A stretch of 64,000 nt of DNA from Paenibacillus taiwanensis DSM 18679 (GCF_000425125.1 NZ_AULE01000028.1:186001-250000); one strand, 5' to 3'. Shown: positions 39,782-48,981, counted from the first letter of the stretch. Numbers and translations: made by a program. Notes: generated from the sequence alone by a model not told the origin.

Positions 39782-41197
39782 ATGGCAGAACTATTTAGGA
39801 AGAAAAATGTAGAGCAGATGCTGTTGCAAAGCAAGAGCAAAAGCGTCACGAAGTCATTAGGTGCAATGGATTTAACGCTTCTTGGTATTGGAGCAGTTAT
39901 TGGGACAGGCGTACTTGTATTAACAGGGCTTGTAGCTGCCCGTGACGCTGGTCCAGCCGTCATCTTTTCGTTTATTATGGCGGCGATTGTGTGTGGATTC
40001 GCAGCACTATGTTATGCGGAAATATCATCTGCAATTCCGGTTAGTGGAAGCGTTTACACTTATTCGTACGCCACAATCGGTGAATTTGTCGCTCATCTGA
40101 TGGGTTGGACACTATTGTCCGTCTATGTGGTAACCACCTCGGCAGTGGCCAGTGGTTGGACCGGATATCTGAATAACTTTTTATCTGGCTTTGGGCTTGA
40201 TTTGCCAAAAGAGTTAATTACGATTCCGAGTCAAGGCGGACTGGTTAACCTGCCATCCATGATGATCATTATGTTTATTACTTGGCTGCTTTCACGTGGT
40301 ACAAAAGAGAGCAAGAAGGTAAATAACATTATGGTCGCCATTAAGCTTGGTGTTATTCTCCTGTTTATCGTAGTTGGCGTGTTTTACGTTAAGCCTTCTA
40401 ACTGGACTCCATTTATGCCTTACGGCTTTGAAGGTGTAATGTCTGGTGCGGCAGCCGTGTTCTTTGCCTTTTTAGGATTCGATGCGTTATCGACATCAGC
40501 CGAAGAAGTGAAAAATCCGCAGCGGGATCTGCCTATCGGTATTATTACCTCGCTCGGCGTTTGTACCTTGATTTACGTTGTTGTATGTTTAGTAATGACA
40601 GGTATGGTGCCTTATACGGAATTAAACGTGCCTGAAGCTATGGCACACGTGCTGCACGTTGTTGGACAAGATGCAGTAGCAGGTGTAATCGCTGCTGGTG
40701 CCATCATCGGGATTATGGCCGTTGTGTTCGCGTACATTTACGCAACTACCCGTGTATTTTACTCTATGAGTCGTGATGGGCTTATTCCAAAAATGTTCGC
40801 GAAAATGAATAAGAAGGAAGCTCCGACTACAGCTGTATGGCTGACCGGACTCGTGAGTGCCTTCGTTTCAGGCTTTATCGATCTGAAAGAATTGTCCAAC
40901 TTGGCTAACATTGGAGCTTTGCTCACCTTTGCGATGGTTGGTGTCACCGTTATGATTTTGCGTAAGACACATCCAAACATGCAGCGTGGCTTCAAAGTAC
41001 CATTAGTACCATTGCTTCCGATCATTTCGGTAGGTTGCTGTCTGTTCTTAATGGTGAATTTGCCACTTCAAACTTGGTTGTACTTTGGCATTTGGCTGCT
41101 GCTAGGTGTAATTGTATACTTTGGTTACTCCAGACGCCACAGCCACTTACAGAAAGGCGACAGCGTGGAGGATTCACTAAGAGCATCAAACGAATAG
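39782..41197 (+). CDS. APC-family amino acid permease (cationic amino acid transporter type)
   Basis: GAGGAGTGACC precedes ATG 39782. The 471-residue product has twelve membrane helices and the APC signature LTLLGIGAVIGTGVLVLTG in helix 1. FFAFLGFDALSTSAEEVKNPQRDLP marks the YfnA/CAT subgroup that takes up amino acids by proton symport. Alanine dehydrogenase lies downstream on the other strand, which hints at amino acid catabolism, but the substrate is not readable from sequence. Confidence 0.9.
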   Translation: MAELFRKKNVEQMLLQSKSKSVTKSLGAMDLTLLGIGAVIGTGVLVLTGLVAARDAGPAVIFSFIMAAIVCGFAALCYAEISSAIPVSGSVYTYSYATIGEFVAHLMGWTLLSVYVVTTSAVASGWTGYLNNFLSGFGLDLPKELITIPSQGGLVNLPSMMIIMFITWLLSRGTKESKKVNNIMVAIKLGVILLFIVVGVFYVKPSNWTPFMPYGFEGVMSGAAAVFFAFLGFDALSTSAEEVKNPQRDLPIGIITSLGVCTLIYVVVCLVMTGMVPYTELNVPEAMAHVLHVVGQDAVAGVIAAGAIIGIMAVVFAYIYATTRVFYSMSRDGLIPKMFAKMNKKEAPTTAVWLTGLVSAFVSGFIDLKELSNLANIGALLTFAMVGVTVMILRKTHPNMQRGFKVPLVPLLPIISVGCCLFLMVNLPLQTWLYFGIWLLLGVIVYFGYSRRHSHLQKGDSVEDSLRASNE

Positions 41198-41239
41198 CAG
41201 GGAAGCGAACGATTAGGTTACACGGTTGCATGATTAAGT

Positions 41240-41281
41240 ACTGCTCTTCTGGTCTGCATAGACTGGTCGAGCAGTTTTTTT
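41240..41281 (+). terminator. Terminator after the permease
   Basis: ACTGCTC (41240-41246) pairs with GAGCAGT (41269-41275), with an inner TGGTCT/AGACTGG pairing, and seven T follow. Confidence 0.8.
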
Positions 41282-41753
41282 GTTTTGACAGCTCTTATTT
41301 TTGTTTTAGAAGTTCATATGATCTGCAATCGTTCATCCTCCCTTATTGTGCAGTGCTGGTGAGGGGAATGAAGGCACCTGTTGTTAAAGTTGTTGTATTG
41401 TATTGTATTGTAGGAACGCCCTGTACGTGCTTGGGATGTGTAGAAGGTTTCGAGAGGATGATCAGGTGAGCTAAAGCGTCCGTGTGACGTATGTGCAGCC
41501 TGTGTCGTAACCGCGGTTACGACTATTACGTTAATCATCCTAAGTTAATTATCTGACGTGGTTCTTATTAGGGTGACTGTGCGGTGGTATACGTTAATGA
41601 TAAAGGAATAGATCCGTGCTGAGCTGTACATTAAATATATGTAACGTTCTGCACTTACTGGTTAAAAGTACGGGTTCATCTGTCCTGACTATACTTTGTG
41701 TTAAGCGCACCATCCACTAATAGTATGAAGACCATTTAAAAATAAACACATAA
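41282..41753. other. Gene-free stretch containing a perfect 20-bp palindrome
   Basis: No frame has both a start signal and credible composition on either strand. The stretch holds a TATTG triple repeat near 41396-41410 and the palindrome at 41504-41523. It may carry an untranslated RNA or be dead DNA. Confidence 0.4.
41504..41523. repeat. Perfect 20-bp palindrome
   Basis: The half site GTCGTAACCG is followed at once by its reverse complement CGGTTACGAC with no spacer. A perfect palindrome of this length is a typical dimeric repressor operator. No gene starts within 250 bp. Confidence 0.7.
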
Positions 41754-41795
41754 AGCAGCCCCGCTGCGCAATTAAATATACGCAACGGGGCTGCT
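41754..41795. terminator. Bidirectional terminator
   Basis: AGCAGCCCCG (41754-41763) and CGGGGCTGCT (41786-41795) pair perfectly, with inner GCG/CGC. A/T tracts lie on both sides. It lies downstream of ald on the minus strand. Confidence 0.75.
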
Positions 41796-41997
41796 ATTAT
41801 AATCCGATCGAGAACGTTTGATTTGTGGAACCATACGTTCAACCATTTTGGACATCCTTATGGAATATAGATTGTTTTAGTGCAGTTTATGTCTCTTTAT
41901 CTATTTATCTGCATTGTTGTCGCAAAACTTTGCGCATCCATTTTCTTTGCACGTATTAAAATGACGTGTTTTCTATATATCTGTATACTCTTTAAGC

Positions 41998-43128
41998 TTA
42001 AGCGTGTGCAGGTGCTTTCTTGAGGGCATCCTGTGCTGGCACGTAGTCATAACCAAGATCACGAGCTACTGCTTCATAAGTTACAGAGCCAGAAGCTGTA
42101 TTAAGGCCAAGCATAAGTGCTTGGTTTTCCTCAAGCGCTTTGTGAACTCCTTTGTTTGCCAATTGAAGCGCGTAAGGAATCGTTACGTTTGTGAGTGCAA
42201 TCGTAGATGTACGAGGCACTGCACCAGGCATGTTAGCTACGGCATAGTGTACAACACCATGCTTCACATAAGTTGGGTTGTCATGTGTTGTAATCCGATC
42301 TACTGTTTCGATGATGCCGCCTTGGTCGATGGCTACGTCAACGACTACAGAACCTGGTTTCATCGACTTAATCATGTCTTCCGTCACAAGCTTAGGTGCT
42401 TTAGCTCCCGGGATTAGCACCGCGCCGATAACAAGATCAGATTCCTGCACCGCTTCTGCGATGTTAAGCGGGTTGGACATCAATGTATGAACGCTCTTAT
42501 CGAAAATATCGTCCAATTGACGAAGGCGATCTGGATTCATATCCATAATCGTGACGTCTGCTCCTAGACCGGCTGCAATTTTAGCAGCGTTTGTGCCTAC
42601 GACGCCACCACCGATTACCGTTACTTTACCACGTTTTACCCCTGGTACGCCTCCAAGCAGAATACCCATTCCGCCGTGCGGCTTTTCTAAAAATTGTGCT
42701 CCGATTTGAGCGGACATGCGTCCTGCAACTTCACTCATCGGTGTTAATAGTGGCAGTGTGCGACCTACTTGTACAGTTTCATAAGCTATGGCAGTTACGC
42801 CTTTATCGACAAGAGCTTTCGTTAATTCAGGCTCTGCTGCTAAGTGTAAATAAGTGAATAAAATAAGTCCTTCTCTGAAGTACCCATACTCGGAAGACAA
42901 TGGTTCTTTAACCTTTATTACCATTTCGGCTGCCCACGCGTCTTTAGCTTCTGCGACAATTTCAGCGCCTACACGGATATAATCTTCGTTTGTAAAGCCG
43001 CTGCCAAGACCTGCTTCGTGCTCGACAAGAACAGTGTGTCCAGCTTTTTTAAAAGCCATAACACCAGCAGGAGTGATTGCTACGCGATTTTCATTGTTCT
43101 TGATTTCTTTAGGTACGCCAATAATCAT
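41998..43128 (-). CDS. ald: Alanine dehydrogenase
   Basis: The 376-residue product starts [22 protein letters not shown], the conserved alanine dehydrogenase N-terminus. It has the NAD-binding [22 protein letters not shown] and catalytic residues in the standard positions (Lys in VIKVKEP, His in THLHLAAE-type stretch). It oxidatively deaminates L-alanine to pyruvate and ammonia, a step used in alanine catabolism and sporulation. AGGGGGCTTACCTCA precedes the ATG. A cre-like site lies 60 bp upstream. Confidence 0.96.
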   Translation of the reverse strand: MIIGVPKEIKNNENRVAITPAGVMAFKKAGHTVLVEHEAGLGSGFTNEDYIRVGAEIVAEAKDAWAAEMVIKVKEPLSSEYGYFREGLILFTYLHLAAEPELTKALVDKGVTAIAYETVQVGRTLPLLTPMSEVAGRMSAQIGAQFLEKPHGGMGILLGGVPGVKRGKVTVIGGGVVGTNAAKIAAGLGADVTIMDMNPDRLRQLDDIFDKSVHTLMSNPLNIAEAVQESDLVIGAVLIPGAKAPKLVTEDMIKSMKPGSVVVDVAIDQGGIIETVDRITTHDNPTYVKHGVVHYAVANMPGAVPRTSTIALTNVTIPYALQLANKGVHKALEENQALMLGLNTASGSVTYEAVARDLGYDYVPAQDALKKAPAHA

Positions 43129-43187
43129 TGAGGTAAGCCCCCTTGTTCAAGTTAGGTTCATCAGTTGATGTACCCTCAGTATAACAA

Positions 43188-43201
43188 TGTAAGCGCTTTA
43201 T
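43188..43201 (-). promoter_or_regulatory. cre-like site upstream of ald
   Basis: TGTAAGCGCTTTAT (forward strand) matches cre at 12 of 14 positions, 60 bp before the ald start, and suggests catabolite control. Confidence 0.45.
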
Positions 43202-43324
43202 ATCTTCGTTTAGAATTCTAAAATGTGAACCTCGTTTTTGTTCAAATTAACAAACTGCTTGTTCAATTCTACAAATGAAACCGCACCGTTCTTAAGGTGC
43301 CATCATTACCCCTTAAACATACAT

Positions 43325-43364
43325 CAACCCAAGAGAGCACTTTATGAGCGCTCAGCTTGGGTTG
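43325..43364. repeat. Long hairpin downstream of ytxH
   Basis: CAACCCAAG (43325-43333) and CTTGGGTTG (43356-43364) pair perfectly, with further inner GAG/CTC pairing. There is no T-run, so termination is uncertain. Apart from this and the ald control region, the 43129-43428 gap is empty. Confidence 0.55.
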
Positions 43365-43428
43365 AGGATCGCGTTACTATTTGCAGCAAGCACTAACGTG
43401 CTTACGCTTACGTATTCCCTAAATAAGC

Positions 43429-43821
43429 CTAGTCTTTCTTTAATTGCTCAACTACTTCTTCTGCGATGTCAACAGAAGCTTCCTTGACTTGATTTGCAGC
43501 ATCAATCGTTACATCTTTTACTTGTGTAACAATGTTAGCGGATGCTTCTTTGACGCCAGTGACAACAGCTTCTGCTTTAGCGCCTACAGTTTTGACCGCC
43601 GTTGCTGCTTTTGAGCTTAGATCAATTGCTACTTCCTTCGTCTTATCAGATACATCGTGTGCCTTATCACTAATGTCAGAACGTAATTCACGTCCTGATT
43701 TCGGCGCCAACAATAGGGCTGCTGCCGCACCAATAAGGCCGCCAATGAGAACCCCTTTGGCAAAAGTGGAACATCCTCTTGTATCGCATGTTTCATTTAC
43801 GGAAGAATGTTGTGTTGTCAT
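43429..43821 (-). CDS. ytxH: YtxH-like general stress protein
   Basis: I choose ATG 43821 (MTTQHSSVNETC) with AAAGGAG upstream; the longer start at 43860 has none. The 130-residue product has the YtxH signature FAKGVLIGGLIGAAAALLLAPKSGRELR, one short membrane segment with the LLAPKSG turn. A long amphipathic, Lys/Ala/Val-rich helical repeat region resembling LEA proteins follows. In Bacillus YtxH is a sigma-B-dependent protein. A GATTCA-N14-GTTTAT element (43886-43861, minus strand) is only a weak promoter candidate. Confidence 0.9.
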   Translation of the reverse strand: MTTQHSSVNETCDTRGCSTFAKGVLIGGLIGAAAALLLAPKSGRELRSDISDKAHDVSDKTKEVAIDLSSKAATAVKTVGAKAEAVVTGVKEASANIVTQVKDVTIDAANQVKEASVDIAEEVVEQLKKD

Positions 43822-43934
43822 CGTAATGATCTCCTTTGTATAACAGTAGTTAATGAACATATAAACTTATTAGCGAGCTTTGAATCACTCTTATGATAAC
43901 AAATGTGTTATCGAATGACTATGAAGGAGAACAC

Positions 43935-44612
43935 TTATTTTTCTCGAGTCATCCATCCAAGTGCGTACATGCAAGCAATTAGCCAGATGCCACCCGCCAC
44001 AAATCCTGCTGACACATCTGTAATATAATGAACACCCAAATAGACGCGGCTTAATCCGATAGCAACGATGAGTAATGCTCCTGCTACTCCTATATAGGCA
44101 GACGGTTTGCCTGCTGCCCGACAAATACGCACGATAATGTATGTCAGCATCCCATAAAAAGCAGTCGAAACCATAGCATGCCCGCTTGGAAAGCTGTACC
44201 CGGTAGCAGCTACCCAATGCTCCCATTCAGGGCGTGCACGTTGCAGCCACGCTTTCATTCCTTCATTTAGGAGATAGCTTCCCGTAAGGGCAATAAGCAG
44301 CGTAATGGCATGCATGTACAGCTTTTTACTAAACGCAAACCATAACGCAAGCAAAATCGCGAGTGGAATAATGATGTGGCTCGAAGCAAAATGCGTAAAA
44401 AAGACAACGACTTTGGTTAATAGAGGGCTTGACCCTTGTCGTAGGAAATCAGTAACCGCAGTATCGACGCGGTGAAAGTCGTTACTCATTACGCCTTTAG
44501 TTATCCAGCCTAATATCAGCAAGAGCGGCGGAACGAGAACAAAGCCCCATATGAGGCTGACGGTATAATTAACTGCTCGGCTGTTCGTAGATGTTGAGTT
44601 GGACATGGTCAA
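43935..44612 (-). CDS. PAP2-family membrane phosphatase
   Basis: The TTG at 44612 sits seven bases after AAAGGAG and is preferred over ATG 44606. The 225-residue product has six membrane helices and the lipid-phosphatase motifs KAWLQRARP, PSGHAMVSTAFYG and SRVYLGVHYITDV, with the catalytic His in the last. Such enzymes dephosphorylate undecaprenyl diphosphate or phosphatidate outside the membrane. It is monocistronic, divergent from the asparaginase gene. Confidence 0.9.
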   Translation of the reverse strand: MTMSNSTSTNSRAVNYTVSLIWGFVLVPPLLLILGWITKGVMSNDFHRVDTAVTDFLRQGSSPLLTKVVVFFTHFASSHIIIPLAILLALWFAFSKKLYMHAITLLIALTGSYLLNEGMKAWLQRARPEWEHWVAATGYSFPSGHAMVSTAFYGMLTYIIVRICRAAGKPSAYIGVAGALLIVAIGLSRVYLGVHYITDVSAGFVAGGIWLIACMYALGWMTREK

Positions 44613-44781
44613 ACGTACACTCCTTTAATTTGTTTCTTCGCCTTTTTGATTAAAATACCATTGGTTAATTAGACAGGTATTTTTAATGATTTAACTAATA
44701 TGAAACTTACGTTAGGAATTCGGTTCTGGTTTCGTTATAATTTACACATAAGTATCACTTGTTTATGAGGGAGAAATCGGC

Positions 44782-45783
44782 ATGAATGAACGATTAATTG
44801 AAGAAACTCGCAATAATTGGCTTGAATGTGAACATAGAGGGGCAATATGCGGAGTAGGCAAAGACGGGAGCGTTCGTTATGCGTTAGGGGACATGGAAAG
44901 CCCTCGCTTCTTGCGATCTGCTGGAAAACCGTTCCAAGTGATTCCGGTAGTCAAAAGCGGTACGTTAGAGCATTTCGGACTGACAGATCGAGAGTTGGCA
45001 CTTATGATGTCATCTCATCGCGGTGAATCCTTTCATATGGATACGATGCATGCCATCATGGAAAGAACCGGCTTGATCCAAAGCGACCTCGTTTGTAATC
45101 TGTCCCTCCCTTTGCACGAGCCTACAAAGGAACATTGGCTGCGTGAGGGGGGCGAACGGGAACGGAGGTTCCATAATTGCGCTGGCAAGCACTTTGGCGT
45201 ATTGTCATGGTGTCAGCATGCAGGATATGACAAAGCATCCTATACCGATCCTAATCACCCCGCCCAACAAGAAATTACAGCCATCATTTGTGAACTTTCT
45301 GGCGCGACCGTCGCAGAGATGGGAATTGGCACAGATGGGTGTGGCTTCCCAGTGTATGCGCTGCCTCTACCAGCAATCGCAAAGTCTTATTTACATTTAG
45401 CTTGTCCCGAATTCATTAAGGATGATTCGACACGACAAGCTGTGCAGCGTATCCAGAATGCCATGATCAAGTATCCTCTTCTTGTTGGGGGAACAGGAAG
45501 GCTGGATTCTGTGCTGATGGAAGACACAAACATCGTAGCTAAGGGCGGTTTCAAAGGAATATTTGGATTTGCCCTTCGTGAAGAGCAACTGGGCTTTGCA
45601 ATCAAGATTGCTGACGGTTCGGACGAGGAATGTGCTTATGTGATAACATCCATATTGGAGCAAATAGGCTATAAGAGTAGCGACACCATTCAGCGTCTCA
45701 AAGAGGCATTCCCACCTGAAATTATTAATGATCAAGGGGTTGTAGTAGGAGATCGCAAAGCCGTATTTCAATTGAACTTATAA
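44782..45783 (+). CDS. Asparaginase of the thermolabile/Rhizobium AnsA-II type
   Basis: GAGGGAG precedes ATG 44782. The 333-residue product matches the asparaginase II (PF06089) family: ECEHRGAICGV, PRFLRSAGKPFQVIP, MMSSHRGESFH, HNCAGKHFG and GIGTDGCGFPVYALP. This family is unrelated in fold to classic bacterial asparaginases and uses a Ser-Lys type active site with a Zn-binding Cys. It hydrolyses L-asparagine to aspartate and ammonia. cutC follows 31 bp later, possibly in one transcript. Confidence 0.9.
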   Translation: MNERLIEETRNNWLECEHRGAICGVGKDGSVRYALGDMESPRFLRSAGKPFQVIPVVKSGTLEHFGLTDRELALMMSSHRGESFHMDTMHAIMERTGLIQSDLVCNLSLPLHEPTKEHWLREGGERERRFHNCAGKHFGVLSWCQHAGYDKASYTDPNHPAQQEITAIICELSGATVAEMGIGTDGCGFPVYALPLPAIAKSYLHLACPEFIKDDSTRQAVQRIQNAMIKYPLLVGGTGRLDSVLMEDTNIVAKGGFKGIFGFALREEQLGFAIKIADGSDEECAYVITSILEQIGYKSSDTIQRLKEAFPPEIINDQGVVVGDRKAVFQLNL

Positions 45784-45814
45784 AGATAAATGCAACCAAG
45801 GGAGGAAGTAGAAG

Positions 45815-46531
45815 ATGAGTACTGATCAATCCCGCATTCATTTAGAAGTTATTGCAACCACGTTAAGTGATGTTCGTGCGGCCCAACACAGTGGGGCGGA
45901 TCGGATCGAGCTCATTATGGGAATAGCCGAAGGGGGTCTTACACCTAGCCTAGCGTTAGTCGAGCAAGCTGTGCAGCTATCCGCGATTCCTGTTCGTATT
46001 ATGGTGAGACCTCATGCCAGATCTTTCGTGTACGATGATGATGATATTGCGACCATGCTAAAAGACATTGAGCATATACGTGCCGTGGGCGGTGAAGCGA
46101 TCGTGTTCGGGGCTCTAACGGAGACTGGACAAGTTGATGAGCATCTGCTGAAGCAAGTGATCACGGCTGCAGGAGACATGAAGTTAACCTTTCATCGTGC
46201 GATAGATGAAGCAAGCGACGTTATGGAAGCTTTAGCTATCATTAAACGTTATCCTTCCATCACAGACATTTTGACTTCTGGTGGTGCCGAGACAGCACCG
46301 GAAGGTAAGCATATGATTGAGCAGATGCACGATGCAGCCTTGGAAACAGGTCTGCATATTATGGCGGGTGCGGGATTAACCTTGGATCATATTGCAGACT
46401 TTGCAGCTCATACAAAGATCACTCACGTTCACGTCGGATCCACAGTGAGGCAAGGGGGCAAAGCATTAATGCCGCTTGATCCTGAACGAGTCAAAAGGAT
46501 ACGTACGGAGCTTGATCGGATAAGAGGTTAA
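45815..46531 (+). CDS. cutC: CutC family protein
   Basis: GGGAGG precedes ATG 45815. The 238-residue product is a TIM barrel with the CutC motifs EVIATTLSDVRAAQHSGADRIEL, GGLTPS, VRIMVRPHARSFVYDDDD, FHRAIDEA and ILTSGGAETA. The family is named for copper homeostasis in E. coli, but that role is disputed. A strong terminator follows and is shared with the convergent DUF1128 gene. Confidence 0.92.
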   Translation: MSTDQSRIHLEVIATTLSDVRAAQHSGADRIELIMGIAEGGLTPSLALVEQAVQLSAIPVRIMVRPHARSFVYDDDDIATMLKDIEHIRAVGGEAIVFGALTETGQVDEHLLKQVITAAGDMKLTFHRAIDEASDVMEALAIIKRYPSITDILTSGGAETAPEGKHMIEQMHDAALETGLHIMAGAGLTLDHIADFAAHTKITHVHVGSTVRQGGKALMPLDPERVKRIRTELDRIRG

Positions 46532-46590
46532 CACAAAATTTGTGGTGTACGTGTTATAGATTAAATCATGCGATGCTTTACTGAAATAGC

Positions 46591-46642
46591 AATGCCCTGA
46601 CCTCCGCTTATCGTAGTTACGACAAGAAGAGCTCAGGGCATT
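46591..46642. terminator. Bidirectional terminator between cutC and the DUF1128 gene
   Basis: AATGCCCTGA (46591-46600) and TCAGGGCATT (46633-46642) pair perfectly around a 32-base loop that can itself fold. Confidence 0.7.
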
Positions 46643-46665
46643 GTTCATCATGAGGAGGCGTTCCA

Positions 46666-46890
46666 TTAGGAGCGGCGCAGTTTGCCAAGTTCTGAAACGA
46701 GTGCTTCCATTTCGCTAATACTAAAATTTGATTTGCTCATCACAATGTCATGAATGTCTTTAATGTCGTCATATTGCTCCACAGAAAATGCGGAAGCTTG
46801 CATAGCTGCGGCAGTTGCCATCTTCAATCGTCCTTTTATGTCTTCGATCATCGCTTCAACCTGTGCCTGCGAATTGTTAGCTTGACTCAT
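46666..46890 (-). CDS. DUF1128-family protein (YfkK-like)
   Basis: AAGGAGGAATAAG precedes the ATG at 46890. The 74-residue helical product (VEAMIEDIKGRLKMATAAAM, YDDIKDIHDIVMSKSNFS, MEALVSELGKLR) fits the DUF1128 family found across Bacillales. Its function is unknown. It is divergent from yyaC. Confidence 0.88.
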   Translation of the reverse strand: MSQANNSQAQVEAMIEDIKGRLKMATAAAMQASAFSVEQYDDIKDIHDIVMSKSNFSISEMEALVSELGKLRRS

Positions 46891-47077
46891 TACCTTATTC
46901 CTCCTTGAATTCCACTGTTCATGTTATCTTTCAATCGGTTCGTCCCGATATGCTGAACGTATTGTAACATGAGTTCCATGAAAACTAAACGTCTTTCAAT
47001 CAACCTGTGGAGTGACAACGTACAGGACTTCAAGTACAATAAGGCCAATATCTGCTTAGAGGAAATGGAGTGCATGT

Positions 47078-47623
47078 ATGCAGGAGCTTATCTTATCGGA
47101 TACGATTCGCAGGCCGAAGCTGAAGAAAAGCAATCAAGAGCAACTGCGGAGTTTTTTTCGACAAATGGCTGCACAGCATTCATTAGACCAATTAACTTTC
47201 GTGTGCATCGGGACAGATCGTTCAACAGGGGATGCATTAGGACCTCTTGTCGGCTCAGAATTAATGCGTCGTGGTATTAGCGACGTTATAGGAACGTTGG
47301 AGCTGCCCTGTGATGCTTCTAACTTGAAAGAGCGAATAACTACGATCCCGGAAGACAAGCTTGTTGTGGCGATAGATGCATGTTTAGGCCAGCCTGCCAC
47401 AGTCGGGTATTATCTTGTGGGCAATCAACCTCTTCAGCCCGCCCAATCCGTGGGCAAAGGCTTGCCGGCAGTTGGTCATTATAGCGTGGCAGCTGTCGTT
47501 AATGAACAGGGACCCAAGCCTTATTGGACTTTGCAGACGACTTCACTGCATACGGTGTTGTTAATGGCGCAAGACATTGCAGATGCAATCTGTGCAGCAT
47601 TTTGTGCCCCATTGCAGTCATAA
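47078..47623 (+). CDS. yyaC: Spore protease-like protein YyaC
   Basis: The 181-residue product has the YyaC/DUF1256 motifs FVCIGTDRSTGDALGPLVG, DASNLKE, VVAIDACLG, GKGLPAVGHYSVA and LQTTSLHTVLLMA. The fold resembles the hydrogenase-maturation/GPR protease group. In B. subtilis the gene is expressed during sporulation in the forespore. AAATGGAGTG precedes ATG 47078. It is the clearest sign that this organism forms spores. Confidence 0.92.
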   Translation: MQELILSDTIRRPKLKKSNQEQLRSFFRQMAAQHSLDQLTFVCIGTDRSTGDALGPLVGSELMRRGISDVIGTLELPCDASNLKERITTIPEDKLVVAIDACLGQPATVGYYLVGNQPLQPAQSVGKGLPAVGHYSVAAVVNEQGPKPYWTLQTTSLHTVLLMAQDIADAICAAFCAPLQS

Positions 47624-47679
47624 ATTTTAACATCGTTCCATAATATGAAGTTGTGGGCATAAGCCGGACCACAGCAAAA

Positions 47680-47704
47680 GAGCCGGATGTGGGGCATCCG
47701 ACTC
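47680..47704 (-). terminator. Terminator for the minus-strand toxin-like gene
   Basis: On the minus strand GAGTCGGATG (47704-47695) pairs with CATCCGGCTC (47689-47680) and is followed by TTTTGC. It lies 50 bp after the stop of the 30-residue gene. There is no T-run in the plus direction, so it fits the minus transcript rather than yyaC. Confidence 0.6.
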
Positions 47705-47753
47705 CTGACGATATACCGGTTACTTTGTGCGATCCGTTCCGTTAAGGAGCGGA

Positions 47754-47846
47754 TTACTTTTTACGACGTTCATTTAATTGAATGATGAGTTGAATCAGAC
47801 CAATCATAAACATACAAGAGCCTAAGAACAGTTCGATATCCTTCAT
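47754..47846 (-). CDS. Holin-like small membrane peptide, candidate type I toxin
   Basis: On the minus strand AAAGGGGGTG is followed by ATG 47846 and a 30-codon frame: MKDIELFLGSCMFMIGLIQL then IIQLNERRKK. The peptide has an acidic start, one membrane helix (about 6-24) and a basic tail. That is the layout of the 'putative holin-like toxin' (TxpA/BsrG-like) peptides of Bacillales, whose genes carry the same very strong ribosome binding site. Its own terminator follows at 47704-47680. On the plus strand a hairpin (GATCCG...CGGATT, 47731-47755) followed by ACTTTTT overlaps the toxin 3' end. It could end an antisense antitoxin RNA, as in known type I pairs. Confidence 0.6.
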   Translation of the reverse strand: MKDIELFLGSCMFMIGLIQLIIQLNERRKK

Positions 47847-48084
47847 CACCATCACCCCCTTTCGATTTAGGGAGACATATAAGATGAGTGGACGACTGTT
47901 GGAATGAATAAGCAGCGTTTCAAGTAGATGTTGCCTGTGTAATATAGTGTAGTGTATATCTATGAGCGGACGGCGGTTGATAGAATCGTTCGTTGTGCAA
48001 AATGTGAAATTTTTTTGTGCATTTCATGCAGAAGGCATATAACGAAGCGAATTAGCATAACACGATGAAGCAAAGTGAGGGGTT
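47847..48084. other. Gap between the toxin-like gene and the hydrolase
   Basis: No gene is visible. AT-rich stretches here may hold the divergent promoters for the toxin-like gene and the hydrolase. Confidence 0.3.
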
Positions 48085-48891
48085 ATGATGGCAAAAATTG
48101 AACTGACAGACAGATTTCACATGGAAGTAAAGGAACAAGGTGCAGGAGTGCCTATAGTGCTGCTGCATGGTTATTGCGGCAGCTCCGACTATTGGCACTC
48201 TGTCGTGCCACTGCTTAGTGAGCGCTATCGTGTCATTACTCCGGACTTGCGAGGACATGGAAAGTCCTATGCACCTAATGGAGCGTACACGATTGAACAG
48301 ATGGCCGATGATATTTTTCAAATGGCAGACAAGCTTCATTTAGAACAATTTATTTTGTTGGGGCATTCGCTTGGAGGCTACATTGCATTGTCTTTTGCGC
48401 AACGATTCAGTGAGCGTTTGCTTGGATTTGGCCTGATCCATTCAACAGGCTATGCGGATTCTGATGAGGTAAAGCAGGGGCGCTTAAAGGCGGTAGAAGA
48501 TATTCGGGCTCATGGTATCGTCCCTTTTATCGACCAGTTGGTTCCGTCCTTGTTTAATCAGGACAGGTTGGAACGAGTAGAAGATGAAATTCGGCTTGCA
48601 AAGGCGATTGGGTACCACACGCCGCCTCAAGGTGCGATTGGCGCGGCACTGGCGATGCGTGAGCGTGAAGATCGCACAGCCGTGATGGCCGCGACCAAAC
48701 TCCCACTGCTGCTTGTAGCGGGCAGACAGGATCAGAAGGTGAAGCCTGAGCGGCTGTTCACGACGGCGGGGAGTAACGTGACACAAGCAGTCATCGAGGA
48801 TGCTGGTCATATGGGAATGATGGAAACACCAGAAGAATTGAATCAAATAGTATCTTCTTTTGTGCACAAAATAAAGATTACGCATACGTAA
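48085..48891 (+). CDS. Alpha/beta-fold hydrolase
   Basis: The 268-residue product has the alpha/beta hydrolase core: oxyanion strand IVLLHGYCGSSDYW, nucleophile elbow LLGHSLGGYIAL, acid in LLLVAGRQDQKV and catalytic His in DAGHMGMMETPEEL. It is soluble. The substrate cannot be told; esterase, lactonase and haloperoxidase-like members look alike. GTGAGGGGTT precedes the start. A terminator follows. Confidence 0.92.
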   Translation: MMAKIELTDRFHMEVKEQGAGVPIVLLHGYCGSSDYWHSVVPLLSERYRVITPDLRGHGKSYAPNGAYTIEQMADDIFQMADKLHLEQFILLGHSLGGYIALSFAQRFSERLLGFGLIHSTGYADSDEVKQGRLKAVEDIRAHGIVPFIDQLVPSLFNQDRLERVEDEIRLAKAIGYHTPPQGAIGAALAMREREDRTAVMAATKLPLLLVAGRQDQKVKPERLFTTAGSNVTQAVIEDAGHMGMMETPEELNQIVSSFVHKIKITHT

Positions 48892-48900
48892 ACAAGTGAG

Positions 48901-48932
48901 AGTGCCTTCTATTTGTAGGGGGTGCTTTTTTT
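48901..48932 (+). terminator. Terminator after the hydrolase
   Basis: AGTGCC (48901-48906) pairs with GGTGCT (48921-48926) with two wobbles and an inner CTA/TAG pair, followed by TTTTTTT. Confidence 0.55.
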
Positions 48933-48949
48933 CGGTATAATCGGCTTTA

Positions 48950-48971
48950 TATTTAGATAAACTTCTAAATA
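48950..48971 (+). promoter_or_regulatory. Operator of the ArsR-type repressor
   Basis: TATTTAGA (48950-48957) and TCTAAATA (48964-48971) form a perfect 8-bp inverted repeat with a 6-bp spacer, ending 10 bp before the repressor start. Position and form fit an autoregulatory operator. Confidence 0.65.
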
Positions 48972-48981
48972 AGAGGATACT

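Noticed and set aside
41396-41410. Three tandem TATTG units
   Set aside because: Too short to be a meaningful repeat array.
41314-41538. 74-codon minus-strand frame over the palindrome
   Set aside because: No ribosome binding site, low-quality composition, and it crosses the palindrome and a TATTG repeat.
43861-43886. GATTCA-N14-GTTTAT as a sigma-B promoter for ytxH (minus strand)
   Set aside because: The -10 matches only four of six bases, too weak to list as a promoter despite the known sigma-B control of ytxH elsewhere.
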